The translations under genes and the position numbers were made by a program. DNA of 64,000 nucleotides from Tigriopus japonicus (taxonomy: Eukaryota > Arthropoda > Copepoda > Harpacticoida > Harpacticidae): positions 4,227,220 through 4,291,219 of the forward strand of contig CM021316.1 in NCBI GenBank assembly GCA_010645155.1. Reading direction: 5' to 3'. Of this stretch, positions 56,501-59,557 are shown piece after piece. The notes below the pieces were generated by a model. It had not been told where the DNA came from, made no database searches, and saw only the letters and a program-made list of their open reading frames with translations. The first letter of the stretch is position 1. Each line of letters opens with the position of its first letter.

Positions 56501-58224
56501 ATATTTAGGGGCAATGAGTCCAATACAGTCGAATCTCGATATAAGAAATCTCAGTATAAGAAATTGCGAAGAAATAAAATAATAATAAGGAATCGCGATA
56601 TAAGAAACTTTTCCATGCTGACCAAAATTTTACTACTTAAGAATGATACTTCTATCCCATGAGCTTCTTTAGTTTCATGTAATAATTAGTGACAAAGTCA
56701 AAAATTGATAGATGAATTGCAAAAACTTACTTAAATAGCTTCTGTCATATATATTATGAGTACAAAATATCAAAACTTTTTACAAAGTTAGGCATAACAG
56801 TCTGTAGCACTGTCAGCCTGACGACTGCTACGAATGCGCAACTTCACCAGGGCTGCCAGATAATTGTTCAACAAAAAAGTCATTTCACAAGACAATGCAA
56901 TATTGTGCGCAAGGAAAACGCTCTAATGGCTTCAAGTGACGTTCTAAATATTCACCAATTAATTTCGTATCTAGTTAGATTAAGTTTTCCTAAAAAGTCA
57001 AAAAGTCATCAAGAGCTGACATTACCGAGTCAATTCACAACAGCACTGGGCTTGAACGCGCATCGAGGTTTAAGGCAAACGAGAAGGTTATCTTCCGGCA
57101 CCAAAGGTTTTGGCCCGTCTTGGCCTTCAAAGGCTATAGAGGTTGTGAAGAATTGATTGTTGTCTTTCGTTATGGACGCTGCCAAGACCTGCCGCGTAGA
57201 CATCGCTGTAGGCCAGCCAGCACTGTCCGGGCACTTAGAAAGAGACAAATTACCTAATATTTCAAGTAAATTTGCCAACAATGTCACCAACCAATGTCCT
57301 TTTCCATCGGTAAACAATTATGATACTTATTTACTGTACAATATCACACCAATTGCGAACTGGTTACAATTATGTTGAGTTTTGTCGCTTCCCCAGTGCA
57401 TGGACAATGCTGGCTGGCCTTTAGCGATGTCTACGCGGCAGGCTGGTGGGGCGGGAATAGAGGGAGACAACAAACAATTCTTCACAATCTCTATTAAGGT
57501 CAAACATTATGCTTTCAGGTAAGCTGAGATCATGAGCGTCAAATTGGTAGTAAATAGTGCATGGGTAAAGTTGCCTCAAACAGGTCGAACCCAAGAACCA
57601 CAGCACAATGGAACCGACGTCTTGGGACCAAAATGGCACATGCGCGTACTCTTTTATTATAGCGCTCTAGGGCTCGTATTAAGTTGCTGTTTTTTGGGGC
57701 TAAAAAAGTTGCAGTTTTTACCCTAAAATTGAATTTTTTTTGGTTGAAATTGCATTCAATTCGACAAAAGTTGCAAAGAAGTTGCCATTTTCTGGCCTTA
57801 CAAATGTCACTTTTTGGTATGAAAATGTCAAATCTGGCCAAGTATTTGTCTTAAGTCTGGGTAAATTTTTTAATTGTAAGTTTATCTTCTTAAACCTCTG
57901 GCTTCCTTGGCTTCGTTGCTTTACACGAATTATTCTAGAATTCTAGTATTCTAGAAGCTATCAATTATATGAAAAGGTTCTGCGAAAGCGCGTGGAAAAT
58001 AGATAATTCAAACAATTAACCCAGGATTTAAGTGATCCGAGGGGCTAAGAGTAGCAATTTTTGATGCAAGTTGCATTATATAACTTTATCCGAGCCCTAA
58101 TCATGCATGCATCACTATGGTTACCATAATCTCGTTCAGTTGATCTTACCAATGTGAAACATCCTCCGACCAAAGATAATTGCTTGAGCGAAGAACAGCA
58201 ATAGCAAGTCTGGAGAATCGCCAT
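11437..58224 (-). CDS. Nine-exon gene for a multi-pass membrane protein with a long tail (521 aa, predicted)
   Basis: Exons in transcript order: 58224-58150, 48433-48308, 32434-32326, 32268-32183, 23360-23298, 23240-23130, 23055-22685, 17918-17386, 11528-11437. Every intron has AG acceptors and GT donors, and the reading frame is kept across all eight junctions (phases 0,0,1,0,0,0,2,1), which is unlikely by chance. The N-terminus MAILQTCYCCSSLKQ is cysteine-rich and probably cytoplasmic. A membrane segment lies at about residues 17-37, a loop with an NIT glycosylation sequon at 52, a second segment at about 112-131 and a third at about 139-161. A tail of about 350 residues follows: Ser/Lys/Arg-rich, then Thr/Ser-rich, ending DDDFKDDIW. 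Three introns are 57, 57 and 74 bp; the others are 4.8-15.9 kb and packed with transposons. The N-terminal half resembles small four-pass arthropod proteins (DUF4728/pasiflora-like layout), but this is inference and a fourth membrane segment was not found. The tail is unrecognised. Confidence 0.78.
11530..12755. other. Intron 8 sequence without a recognised feature
   Basis: AT-rich, with short open frames only. A TCCATCCATCCATCC simple repeat lies just outside at about 11229-11250. No family resemblance noticed. Confidence 0.5.
12758..12937 (-). repeat. Probable 3' LTR of the Gypsy-like element
   Basis: Ends (plus strand) in AGGGTTCCCAAACACCTAAC and A at 12917-12937, identical to 15929-15949 at the other end of the element. 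It also contains TATAAAAT and a perfect hairpin GTTCCTACA/TGTAGGAAC at 12810-12829. Only the terminal 21 bp clearly match the other LTR, so the assignment of the rest is tentative. Confidence 0.45.
13000..13960 (-). pseudogene. Gypsy-type integrase, degenerate
   Basis: The minus strand reads EACYECQ-like sequence near 13890 (end of the zinc-binding region), then SVGGLQFTSKVAR and WGIIHWLSSPHNPQSNGLAE near 13500-13660. The last is a hallmark of Gypsy integrase cores, with the catalytic Glu in GLAES. The second catalytic Asp, expected in the SDGGPQF motif, is read as Val here. Several frameshifts and stops are present. Confidence 0.75.
13977..14453 (-). pseudogene. Gypsy-like zinc knuckle and aspartic protease
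   Basis: CNKCKKIGHLAKMC is a CX2CX4HX4C retroviral-type zinc knuckle at about 14345-14390. LPDSGAGANLMG near 14120 is the aspartic protease active-site motif. The frame ends at 13977, where the RT domain should begin but is missing. Confidence 0.78.
14426..15441 (-). pseudogene. Gypsy-like gag, frameshifted
   Basis: Two frames (15441-14683 and 14641-14426) together give a gag-type protein. It has a Gln/Glu-rich coiled-coil region (KMKELKEQLAQIQTDQAKFQ), then a capsid-like helical part with IQGPGETFNHFRFALEECA and IVRIRDENAQRDLLQ. It is followed by the zinc knuckle in the next frame. Both segments are ordinary for Gypsy gag, but the gene is disrupted. Confidence 0.65.
15485..15503 (-). promoter_or_regulatory. 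Primer-binding site (tRNA-Ser type)
   Basis: TGGCGCAGTCGGTATAAC is read on the minus strand immediately next to the LTR end ACATAACA. TGGCGCAGTCGGTA is complementary to the 3' end of tRNA-Ser, as in several Drosophila Gypsy-group elements. This fixes the LTR boundary. Confidence 0.75.
15504..15949 (-). repeat. 5' LTR of the Gypsy-like element, split by a MITE
   Basis: Read on the minus strand it begins TGTTAGGTGTTTGGGAACCC and ends CGTACATAACA, with TG and CA termini. Without the MITE it is only about 119 bp, short for Gypsy, so it may carry deletions. Confidence 0.65.
15513..15839. mobile_element. MITE inserted in the Gypsy LTR (327 bp)
   Basis: TGTTATGTA occurs directly on both sides (15504-15512 and 15840-15848), an 8-9 bp target duplication. 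The TIRs are about 40 bp and share CTTCCGATCTGGGAGATGA. It has no coding capacity and its superfamily is uncertain. Confidence 0.8.
15950..17385. other. Intron 8 sequence without a recognised feature
   Basis: AT-rich sequence with short open frames that lack motifs. Nothing I can name. Confidence 0.5.
17386..17918 (-). CDS. Exon 8: Thr/Ser/Asn-rich low-complexity tail
   Basis: This 533 bp exon has the acceptor CACATTTCAG and a consensus donor GTAAGC. It begins DGSGMGCGKRLRHSK. The middle is dominated by Thr with Ser and Asn (DTTTSTTITTTNTTN), built on imperfect A/C/T trinucleotide repeats. The end is more ordinary (FWPNAKLVLKYIAGN). The composition suggests a disordered linker. The Leu-rich and Val-rich open frames seen here in other frames are shadows of the trinucleotide repeat. 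Confidence 0.65.
18179..18621 (-). mobile_element. MITE family A copy without target duplication
   Basis: A full-length relative of the copy at 7902-8343 (same orientation, ends ACTGATGGGA and TCCCATCAGTA). The flanks CCTCCTAC and TACTGGAT do not match, unlike all other complete copies. Confidence 0.85.
18622..20690 (+). other. Intron 7: unclassified, possibly retroelement-derived
   Basis: Plus-strand open frames of 60-120 codons occur at about 18622-18889, 19522-19770 and 20140-20361. They are richer in charged residues than the surrounding noise, but I recognise no domain. A 19 bp unit AAAAGAACTACCACTATTA is tandemly duplicated near 19131-19168. The region could be the decayed body of the LINE-like element whose tail is at 20690-21090. 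Confidence 0.3.
20690..21090 (+). mobile_element. Possible 3' end of a non-LTR retroelement
   Basis: GC-richer sequence ends in CGCAATAAACGTATTATTTTT and then T/A-rich simple sequence. An AATAAA followed by a simple tail is typical of a LINE or processed transcript end. No protein domain identified. Confidence 0.3.
21518..22645. mobile_element. Chapaev-like fold-back element
   Basis: Inverted arms of about 460 bp (21518-21985 and about 22185-22645) with a spacer of about 200 bp. The ends are CACGGTGTTCCAAATGGC and its complement. The 4 bp AGTA is duplicated (21514-21517 and 22646-22649). A CAC end with a 4 bp duplication fits the Chapaev group of the CMC superfamily (inference). No transposase. 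Confidence 0.8.
22685..23055 (-). CDS. Exon 7: basic tail region
   Basis: The exon encodes 123 residues plus two bases, after a strong acceptor (TTTATTTTTTAG). The sequence is rich in Ser, Lys and Arg, with a basic cluster RKAKRRLTINRRLTSN followed by an acidic, Cys-containing stretch. The donor GTAGGA is weak, and unspliced reading stops at TAG (22681-22683) immediately after it. The gene could therefore end here in one isoform, giving about 314 residues. The phase matches exon 8 exactly, which favours splicing. Confidence 0.65.
23130..23240 (-). CDS. Exon 6: second half of membrane segment 3 and start of the tail
   Basis: The exon has 37 codons, IYFILGAISLFQENFQYVNN then Asn/His/Ser-rich sequence ending DQMEK. 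The acceptor is TTATCGTTTCAG and the donor GTAACA, with phase 0 at both sides. After the helix the chain turns polar, marking the start of the tail. Intron 6 is 74 bp. Confidence 0.74.
23298..23360 (-). CDS. Exon 5: first half of membrane segment 3
   Basis: This 63 bp exon encodes TTFEPKTAFIFTLTFLLLFA plus Q. The acceptor TTTTTTGTCGTTTCAG and donor GTAAGT are strong. It joins exon 6 in phase 0 across a 57 bp intron, and the two halves form one uninterrupted hydrophobic helix. Confidence 0.76.
23655..23825. mobile_element. SINE-like repeat with B-box motif
   Basis: GGAGGTTTGAGCCTCGCCC resembles a B-box followed by a tRNA-like stem. CTGTGGGTGTGG downstream is the complement of the CCACACCCACAG in the SINE at 965-1135. 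A 17-bp poly-T run precedes it. Complete structure not resolved. Confidence 0.4.
23966..24279 (+). mobile_element. 314 bp repeat family E, copy 1
   Basis: Nearly identical over its whole length to 61320-61633, starting CACAGATCATAT and ending GGTCTGTG. It includes TTCAGGATTTGGCCACGCTG and AGTGTTATGTACCAGCTGAT. The flanks AGATCACC and GTCTCACC are only partly alike. Probably a MITE, since copy 2 has a clean 8 bp duplication. Confidence 0.8.
24280..25498. other. Intron 4 sequence without a recognised feature
   Basis: AT-rich; no coding signal, splice-supported exon or repeat family recognised. It is one of the places where a missing membrane exon was sought and not found. Confidence 0.45.
25499..25692. 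mobile_element. Small palindromic element (about 190 bp)
   Basis: About 46 bp at 25499-25550 reading TAGGTGCACTAATTCAAATG and onward are repeated inverted at about 25640-25692. The layout is that of a short MITE. Confidence 0.6.
25664..26038 (+). repeat. Tandem duplication, unit about 185 bp
   Basis: Two units (25664-25857 and 25859-26038) share GCACATAACATCC, GGCTCCTGTCGTTTCTTTTG, GATATACAGATTACATAAGA and GGCAGGGCTAGACAAATTGC. The last part also recurs at 43790-43815, so the unit belongs to a dispersed repeat. Confidence 0.75.
26040..26185 (+). repeat. Dispersed repeat F, copy 1
   Basis: Matches 43990-44115: shared GAGTGTGTCCAATTTGACTA, CAGTGACAAG-type and AGAGAGCTTGTTGATG segments. Function unknown. 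Confidence 0.65.
26959..27426 (-). pseudogene. BEL/Pao-type gag fragment
   Basis: The minus-strand frame of 155 codons begins ALESELQTLEARCEAYGDAH and continues with QDDRVICEFYIELLSLEHEI. This Glu-rich helical pattern is typical of the N-terminus of BEL/Pao gag. The end carries ADEFSR/ADDFTR-type short repeats. It lies downstream of the Pao pol fragment on the same strand, so it is a second element or a rearranged copy. Confidence 0.5.
27930..28304 (-). pseudogene. Pao C-terminal domain (DUF5641-like)
   Basis: LNARPLTYESSDIGDARALT and PNHFLLL are the conserved start. In a second frame RWITEYLPTLLTRSEWQVRM and LKEGTEVLIVGTS continue the domain to about 27960. The frameshift near 28130 shows decay. 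Confidence 0.75.
28351..29106 (-). pseudogene. Pao integrase, two frames
   Basis: The first frame (29106-28837) has the zinc-binding HHPGVNQGLAMIRQKYWI with CLECQVCQ. The second (28836-28351) has SLDLFGPLEV, TTRAVHLEIV and YCDNGTNLVG with two catalytic Asp residues. A one-base frameshift after APHWEG shifts HESLVKSAKKAMLK, which holds the catalytic Glu, into another frame. Confidence 0.85.
29046..30032 (-). pseudogene. Pao RT end and RNase H
   Basis: Reads RRGLLSRLAGLYDPLGLLSP, VFCDASEDADCAAAYM, IPKLELQAAVLGARLADHL, FFWTDSRVVSCWIA and WRHIPGKINPADFGTRS. These are the conserved blocks of the Pao connection and RNase H domains, including the D, E and D residues of RNase H. It overlaps the upstream RT frame, showing a frameshift or deletion. 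Confidence 0.88.
29926..30414 (-). pseudogene. Pao reverse transcriptase, N-terminal part
   Basis: Contains HHGVWKKDKETVRVVFDSAA, SLNDSLLSGPPLQQDLMDVL and AVLGDIEAMFSRIQ, all hallmarks of BEL/Pao RT. The D in LGDIEAMF is the first catalytic Asp. The frame then breaks; the YVDD region is not in frame, so the RT palm is incomplete. Confidence 0.85.
30427..30903 (-). CDS. Unrecognised ORF, probably retroelement ORF1 remnant
   Basis: 158 open codons with a basic, helix-rich N-terminal half (LKKMAELLKSDLKLDKNEIL) and a later block RLRFLNVPEGVENNLLIQRI that looks like a nucleic-acid-binding gag or ORF1 domain. It lies between a Pao pol fragment and an oppositely oriented LINE endonuclease fragment, so a transposon origin is likely. 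No family identified. Confidence 0.35.
   Translation of the reverse strand: MIFNAKILRAIFQLKKMAELLKSDLKLDKNEILRIRKTGGSKNSSTIKIQTVADIVVAERFGEHVEFQRQFGEIKWTCSIRGGNKGSRLRFLNVPEGVENNLLIQRIESFAKPLSEIKEEVFGSKHGSWLINADLNFSKGSNTRFHFCGTETNSNSSS
30995..31360 (+). pseudogene. LINE endonuclease C-terminal fragment (Jockey/CR1-type)
   Basis: FLEASRNGFLTQHVRGPTHI, GGNTLDLLLTSCSN and SLSDHFPLECEV are the conserved C-terminal blocks of the LINE apurinic-type endonuclease, with the SDH motif. It is cut on both sides and no RT follows, so it is a fragment. Confidence 0.8.
31361..32182. other. Intron 4 sequence without a recognised feature
   Basis: Very AT-rich with AAAAAT-type runs. An AG acceptor-like site near 31922 (minus) is followed by nothing that reads as a membrane exon. 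Confidence 0.5.
32183..32268 (-). CDS. Exon 4: membrane segment 2
   Basis: The exon encodes 29 residues, EKSGFYMVKSICDILVILSC through FIGLCQ. The acceptor CTTGGATTTCAG and donor GTGAGT are both good. The first codon (GAG) is split with exon 3, so the phases agree. The hydrophobic core ICDILVILSCGVLFIGL is a clear membrane helix. Confidence 0.76.
32326..32434 (-). CDS. Exon 3: extracellular loop
   Basis: The exon encodes 36 residues plus one base, from IFWRTSNSHDASD to NPNGFDLS. The acceptor TTCAATTTCAG is pyrimidine-rich and the donor GTAAGT is near consensus. The segment is hydrophilic, as expected for the loop between membrane segments 1 and 2. It is separated from exon 4 by a 57 bp intron. 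Confidence 0.75.
32435..33160. other. Intron 2 sequence without a recognised feature
   Basis: AT-rich; only short open frames. Nothing recognised. Confidence 0.5.
33166..34151. mobile_element. pogo/Tigger-like non-autonomous element (986 bp)
   Basis: The right end reads, inverted, CAGTCGAATCTCGATATAAG, the typical start of pogo/Tigger-type elements. The left end is a mutated version (AAATCCAATCTCGATATAAG). A TA dinucleotide flanks both sides (33164-33165 and 34152-34153). Additional TTATATCGAGA motifs lie inside both ends. No transposase frame. Confidence 0.75.
34340..34650. repeat. Degenerate tandem repeat with CGAATCTGAATCC units
   Basis: Units of about 40-50 bp carrying AATCCGAA, GAATCTGAATCC and AAAATTT recur imperfectly. 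Possibly an old minisatellite. Confidence 0.5.
35041..35750. repeat. 19 bp minisatellite TGGCATAATGGGTAATAGA, interrupted by a mariner-like element
   Basis: About eleven near-perfect 19 bp units lie at 35537-35750 and nearly two more at 35043-35079. The element at 35080-35533 separates them. Because 19 is not a multiple of 3, the array opens all frames and creates artificial repeat proteins on the minus strand. Confidence 0.9.
35080..35533 (-). mobile_element. Tc1/mariner-like deletion derivative inserted in the minisatellite
   Basis: Ends CAGTGTGGCCCAAAATTG and CAATTTTGGGCCACAA are inverted, with TA on both sides (35078-35079 and 35534-35535). The minus strand keeps only the N-terminal helix-turn-helix of a transposase: LREAGHSAISIAQDFNVSRQ, starting at the ATG at 35221. 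The catalytic domain is deleted. Confidence 0.75.
35751..37920. other. Intron 2 sequence; one possible LINE-related scrap
   Basis: Near 36278-36310 the sequence GCGAACTTCAGCTGATGCG resembles 3047-3068 next to the LINE fragment there. Otherwise AT-rich with no recognised feature. Confidence 0.4.
37921..38046 (+). repeat. Dispersed repeat R, uninterrupted copy (empty site)
   Basis: Covers both halves of the repeat that flank the 5.9 kb nest (3090-3151 and 9064-9115). At the position of that insertion it reads GTGTTTGAAAGCAAACATC without any insert, so it serves as an empty-site reference. Confidence 0.75.
38205..39024. mobile_element. hAT-like non-autonomous element (820 bp)
   Basis: The perfect 8 bp duplication GTCATCGC flanks it at 38197-38204 and 39025-39032. 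The TIRs are TAGAGCCAAGATTTTTAGG and the complement of TAGAGCCAGGATTTTTAGG, and TTCACCTTTTTT-type motifs follow inside both ends. TAGAG fits hAT. No coding capacity. Confidence 0.88.
39759..42290. mobile_element. Second Chapaev-like fold-back, decayed and split
   Basis: 39759-39845 and 42047-42290 match one arm of the fold-back at 21518-22645 (CACGTTGTTCCAAATGGC, later GAGTTATTTGACTTTGAATG). The 2.2 kb element at 39846-42046 is inserted within it. The other arm is lost or unrecognisable. Confidence 0.7.
39846..42046. mobile_element. 2.2 kb long-TIR element, Chapaev-like ends
   Basis: TIRs of about 190 bp (39846-40033 and 41862-42046) start CACGGTGTGAAAATG. The 4 bp GAAC is repeated at both flanks (39842-39845 and 42047-42050). 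Ends and duplication size fit Chapaev. Interior open frames (up to about 120 codons near 40329-40694 minus) show no transposase motif I recognise. Confidence 0.75.
42300..42810. other. No recognised feature
   Basis: AT-rich with a short CT run near 42410. Nothing further seen. Confidence 0.5.
43735..44115 (+). repeat. Dispersed repeat F, copy 2
   Basis: Matches 25778-26180 in two blocks (TTGTTGCCCTC to GCTAGACATATTGCAAATA, then GAGTGTGTCCAATTTGACTA). Located inside the 3.5 kb hAT-like element. Confidence 0.65.
46010..46090 (-). mobile_element. tRNA-like sequence, probably a SINE head
   Basis: The minus strand has TGTGGTCAAGTGGATAAGG (A-box-like), an anticodon-like CTGTCAA and GAGTTCGAATCTCC (a good B-box). 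The 5' and 3' arms GGGAGGAGA and TCTCCTCCC are complementary in part. The anticodon stem pairs poorly, so a tRNA-derived SINE or tRNA pseudogene is more likely than an active tRNA gene. Confidence 0.5.
46456..46901 (+). mobile_element. MITE family A, reference copy (446 bp)
   Basis: Complete copy with perfect TIRs TACTGATGGGA and TCCCATCAGTA and the 8 bp duplication GCCCCAGC (46448-46455 and 46902-46909). Many AAGCTTG and CAAGC motifs lie in both subterminal regions. Non-coding; mobilised presumably by an unseen hAT-type transposase. Confidence 0.93.
46910..48307. other. Intron 2 sequence without a recognised feature
   Basis: An open frame at 47381-47683 (plus) has no motif and no splice support. 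Nothing else recognised. Confidence 0.45.
48308..48433 (-). CDS. Exon 2: end of membrane segment 1 and start of the extracellular loop
   Basis: The exon has 42 codons, beginning LLSSLYVIIYYGG and ending AFSDDR. The acceptor is TTATTTACCTAG and the donor GTAAGA, both phase 0. It completes membrane segment 1 begun in exon 1 and carries an NIT N-glycosylation sequon. It is isolated: the flanking introns are 9.7 and 15.9 kb. Confidence 0.72.
48434..49640. other. Intron 1 sequence without a recognised feature
   Basis: AT-rich; no repeat family or coding signal recognised. Confidence 0.5.
49640..51180 (+). pseudogene. LINE reverse transcriptase (Jockey/CR1-type), 5'-truncated
   Basis: From about 49690 the frame reads FKGGDKSLPNNYRPISLTSS, then (next frame) VVYLDFAKDFDKVDHDLLLD, SGVPQGSILGPLLFILFIAP and SSYADDTN. 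These are RT blocks with the catalytic Asp residues (LDF and YADD). Later blocks include KSIVQPHLEYASPIWAPMSS and FNFLLICLGRKYVGADPLTA. In-frame stops and shifts break it (a TAG right after YADDTN). The 3' end is near CAAATTTCATATAAAC at 51140. Orientation is antisense to the host gene. Confidence 0.88.
51716..52407. mobile_element. MITE family G (692 bp) with about 55 bp TIRs
   Basis: Ends TGGTAATGGTTATCATGTGAG and, inverted, GGGTAATGGTGACAAAGTGAG, both running on to TGTTGCCAGA or GTTGCCAGA. TTATAG is present on both sides (51710-51715 and 52408-52413). The left half matches 59170-59557. No coding capacity. Confidence 0.75.
52414..55090. other. Intron 1 sequence without a recognised feature
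   Basis: About 2.7 kb, AT-rich, with only short open frames. No repeat family that recurs in the window was noticed here. Confidence 0.5.
55990..56210. mobile_element. Old palindromic element in the loop of the fold-back
   Basis: AGCTGGATATTTGGGGTCCA at about 56010 is mirrored by CCCAGCCATTTTGAGCCCGG to AATCCCCAGCTTAATTTG near 56155-56190. It is a diverged relative of the palindrome at 59885-60150. Confidence 0.5.
56526..56646. mobile_element. pogo-like end fragment
   Basis: Starts CAGTCGAATCTCGATATAAG after TA and matches the right end of the element at 33166-34151 for about 110 bp, then stops at the fold-back arm. Only one end is present. Confidence 0.7.
57139..57492. mobile_element. Small TIR element nested in the fold-back right arm
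   Basis: Ends AGAGGTTGTGAAGAATTG and, inverted, AGAGATTGTGAAGAATTG, about 350 bp. The left arm of the fold-back lacks it, giving an empty site (GGCTATTAAGG). The duplication is at most 2 bp (AT). Confidence 0.7.
57678..58149. other. Intron 1 sequence next to exon 1
   Basis: AT-rich, with a TTCTAGAATTCTAGTATTCT short repeat near 57930. No coding signal. Confidence 0.5.
58150..58224 (-). CDS. Exon 1 (start codon) of the nine-exon membrane protein gene
   Basis: The frame opens MAILQTCYCC and has 25 codons. The context TTAAGAAAATGG is a good animal initiation site (A at -3, G at +4). The exon ends TTCACATTG followed by the donor GTAAGA. It encodes the Cys-rich cytoplasmic start and the first part of membrane segment 1. 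The 9.7 kb intron that follows contains LINE, MITE and hAT fold-back insertions. Confidence 0.75.
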
Positions 58225-58740
58225 TTTCTTAACACCTCGGAGATGTTTAGTAAAAGTTTTAATGAAAGTTTAACTTTCGTGGTTCGCGAATGAACAACAC
58301 CCGACACATTTGGATTAAGATCTCATTATGGGCTTGAAATTGGCAGAGAACTCTAAGTATTATTTTGAGACCATTTTTTGTACAACATGCAGGTGATGTG
58401 TGCTCACTTTCCAACTGAAAATAAAAGCTTGTATTCTCCCCTTATATTAATCCGCCGGTGCAGTTTCCATTCCGCGAACAGATCCACACATTCGTGGAGC
58501 AATTGAGCAGGAGCAAGCTCGCCCGCCTTCATTCTTCTATCGTTTTCCTCAAGTCTTCACGTTTTCCCTTCTATTGTCGCCTACTGGCCTCTCAGCGAGA
58601 TTTTTGAGCGGCTTCACGATCCATTTCGTCGGTTCTCTGTGTGCCACATTCGCCTTTTCTCGAACATCGTGAGCCCTGACTTTGACTTAAGACTAGCTTG
58701 CTTGCGAGCAGCACGAGAAAGTTTGCTTCTAGCCCTAGCC

Positions 58741-58858
58741 ATGGATATAACTACAGAAGAGGATGCGAAGACAGCTGTTCGTAGATGTTTTGCTAGCCCA
58801 AAGAGGCCCCAAGGATTTTATACTAAATCAGTGGATGAATTGTATAGACATCATTCTG
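58741..58858 (+). CDS. Candidate first coding exon of a divergent gene (or repeat-borne ORF)
   Basis: A GCCATGG start context opens MDITTEEDAKTAVRRCFASP and runs 39 codons to HHSG, followed by a GTATGT donor-like site. Upstream sequence from 58430 is less AT-rich than its surroundings and could be a shared promoter with the minus-strand gene, whose ATG is 517 bp away. Against this, the part from about 58819 onward, including the putative intron, is also found as a diverged copy at about 9715-9905 on the minus strand, so it belongs to a dispersed repeat. A host exon interrupted by a repeat, or a repeat-encoded product, are both possible. I do not recognise the protein. Confidence 0.3.
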
Positions 58859-59170
58859 GTATGTGTATCTGTCTCTTACAGATACTCTTAAGTAAATCAC
58901 GTTCACCACTCATCATCAACCCTATTCAACTTATCCTGAAATGCCAATGGCTTCAGATTTTAAGTACCTAACAACACCATCAAAGTGAAAAATGCTCCAT
59001 GAAGGTGATATATTCTTTACTTCATTCTGCATGAAAAATCATTCAGAGGGAATCATCAGCAACTCAACTATAACTTGATGAATAATTTGTTCAATCTTGT
59101 GCTTCCTCTCGTTTTGGCCTGTCAAAATGTTGATTTGATTGGTACGGGTATCTAGTTTACTTTCAGTCAT
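58819..59170 (+). repeat. Dispersed repeat D, copy 2
   Basis: Matches 9430-9905 in inverse orientation in two blocks, including GTGGATGAATTGTATAGACA-type and CAGAGGGAATCATCAGCAAC. It adjoins the family G fragment at 59170. Confidence 0.65.
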
Positions 59171-59557
59171 CGGTAATGGTGACGATGTGAGGTCCGGCCG
59201 AAAGAGCGAACTAGCGTTGACAGATTTTTTCGAACCAATCATGCCAATGAACATCAAGTAAAAGGTCAGATTTGGTTTGACAGAAACAAATTGTGTTACG
59301 CGCATGATTGGCGCTCGAGCTAACAACTTTGGTAACCAAAATCAATGATTTAAAGCAATTCTGACGTTCTAGAGAAAGAATCATTCTCCAATGAATGAAT
59401 GTGAGATTGAAAATTCTAATGTATAATCTGGAATCTGGAAATGAAGAATCTGGTAATCAGGAATATTTTTAAAGGCAATAGTTAAAGATGTATTGTCTCT
59501 GTTTTGAAAGTAAAATATGTTTTAAATGAGAAGTGTTATCCATGCCATTTGCCACTT
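59170..59557 (+). mobile_element. MITE family G fragment
   Basis: Left-half homologue of 51716-52090 (GGTAATGGTGACGATGTGAG, later TTTGACAGAAACAAATTGTG). It is cut at CATTTGCCACTT by the element at 59558. Confidence 0.7.

Larger units (their letters stand above)
55102..57669. mobile_element. hAT-like fold-back element (2.6 kb)
   Basis: Inverted arms 55102-55768 and 56652-57669 with TIR TAGAGCGCTATAATAAAAGA and the perfect 8 bp duplication GGGCTCGT (55094-55101 and 57670-57677). Arms are highly similar, so a matching 80-90 codon frame occurs in each. The right arm carries an inserted small element at about 57139-57492. The loop (55769-56651) holds other repeat fragments. TAGAG with an 8 bp duplication fits hAT. 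Confidence 0.9.

Noticed and set aside
55236..57317. Matching 80-90 codon frames in the two fold-back arms
   Set aside because: The frames are similar because the arms are inverted copies; no domain, start context or splice support was found.
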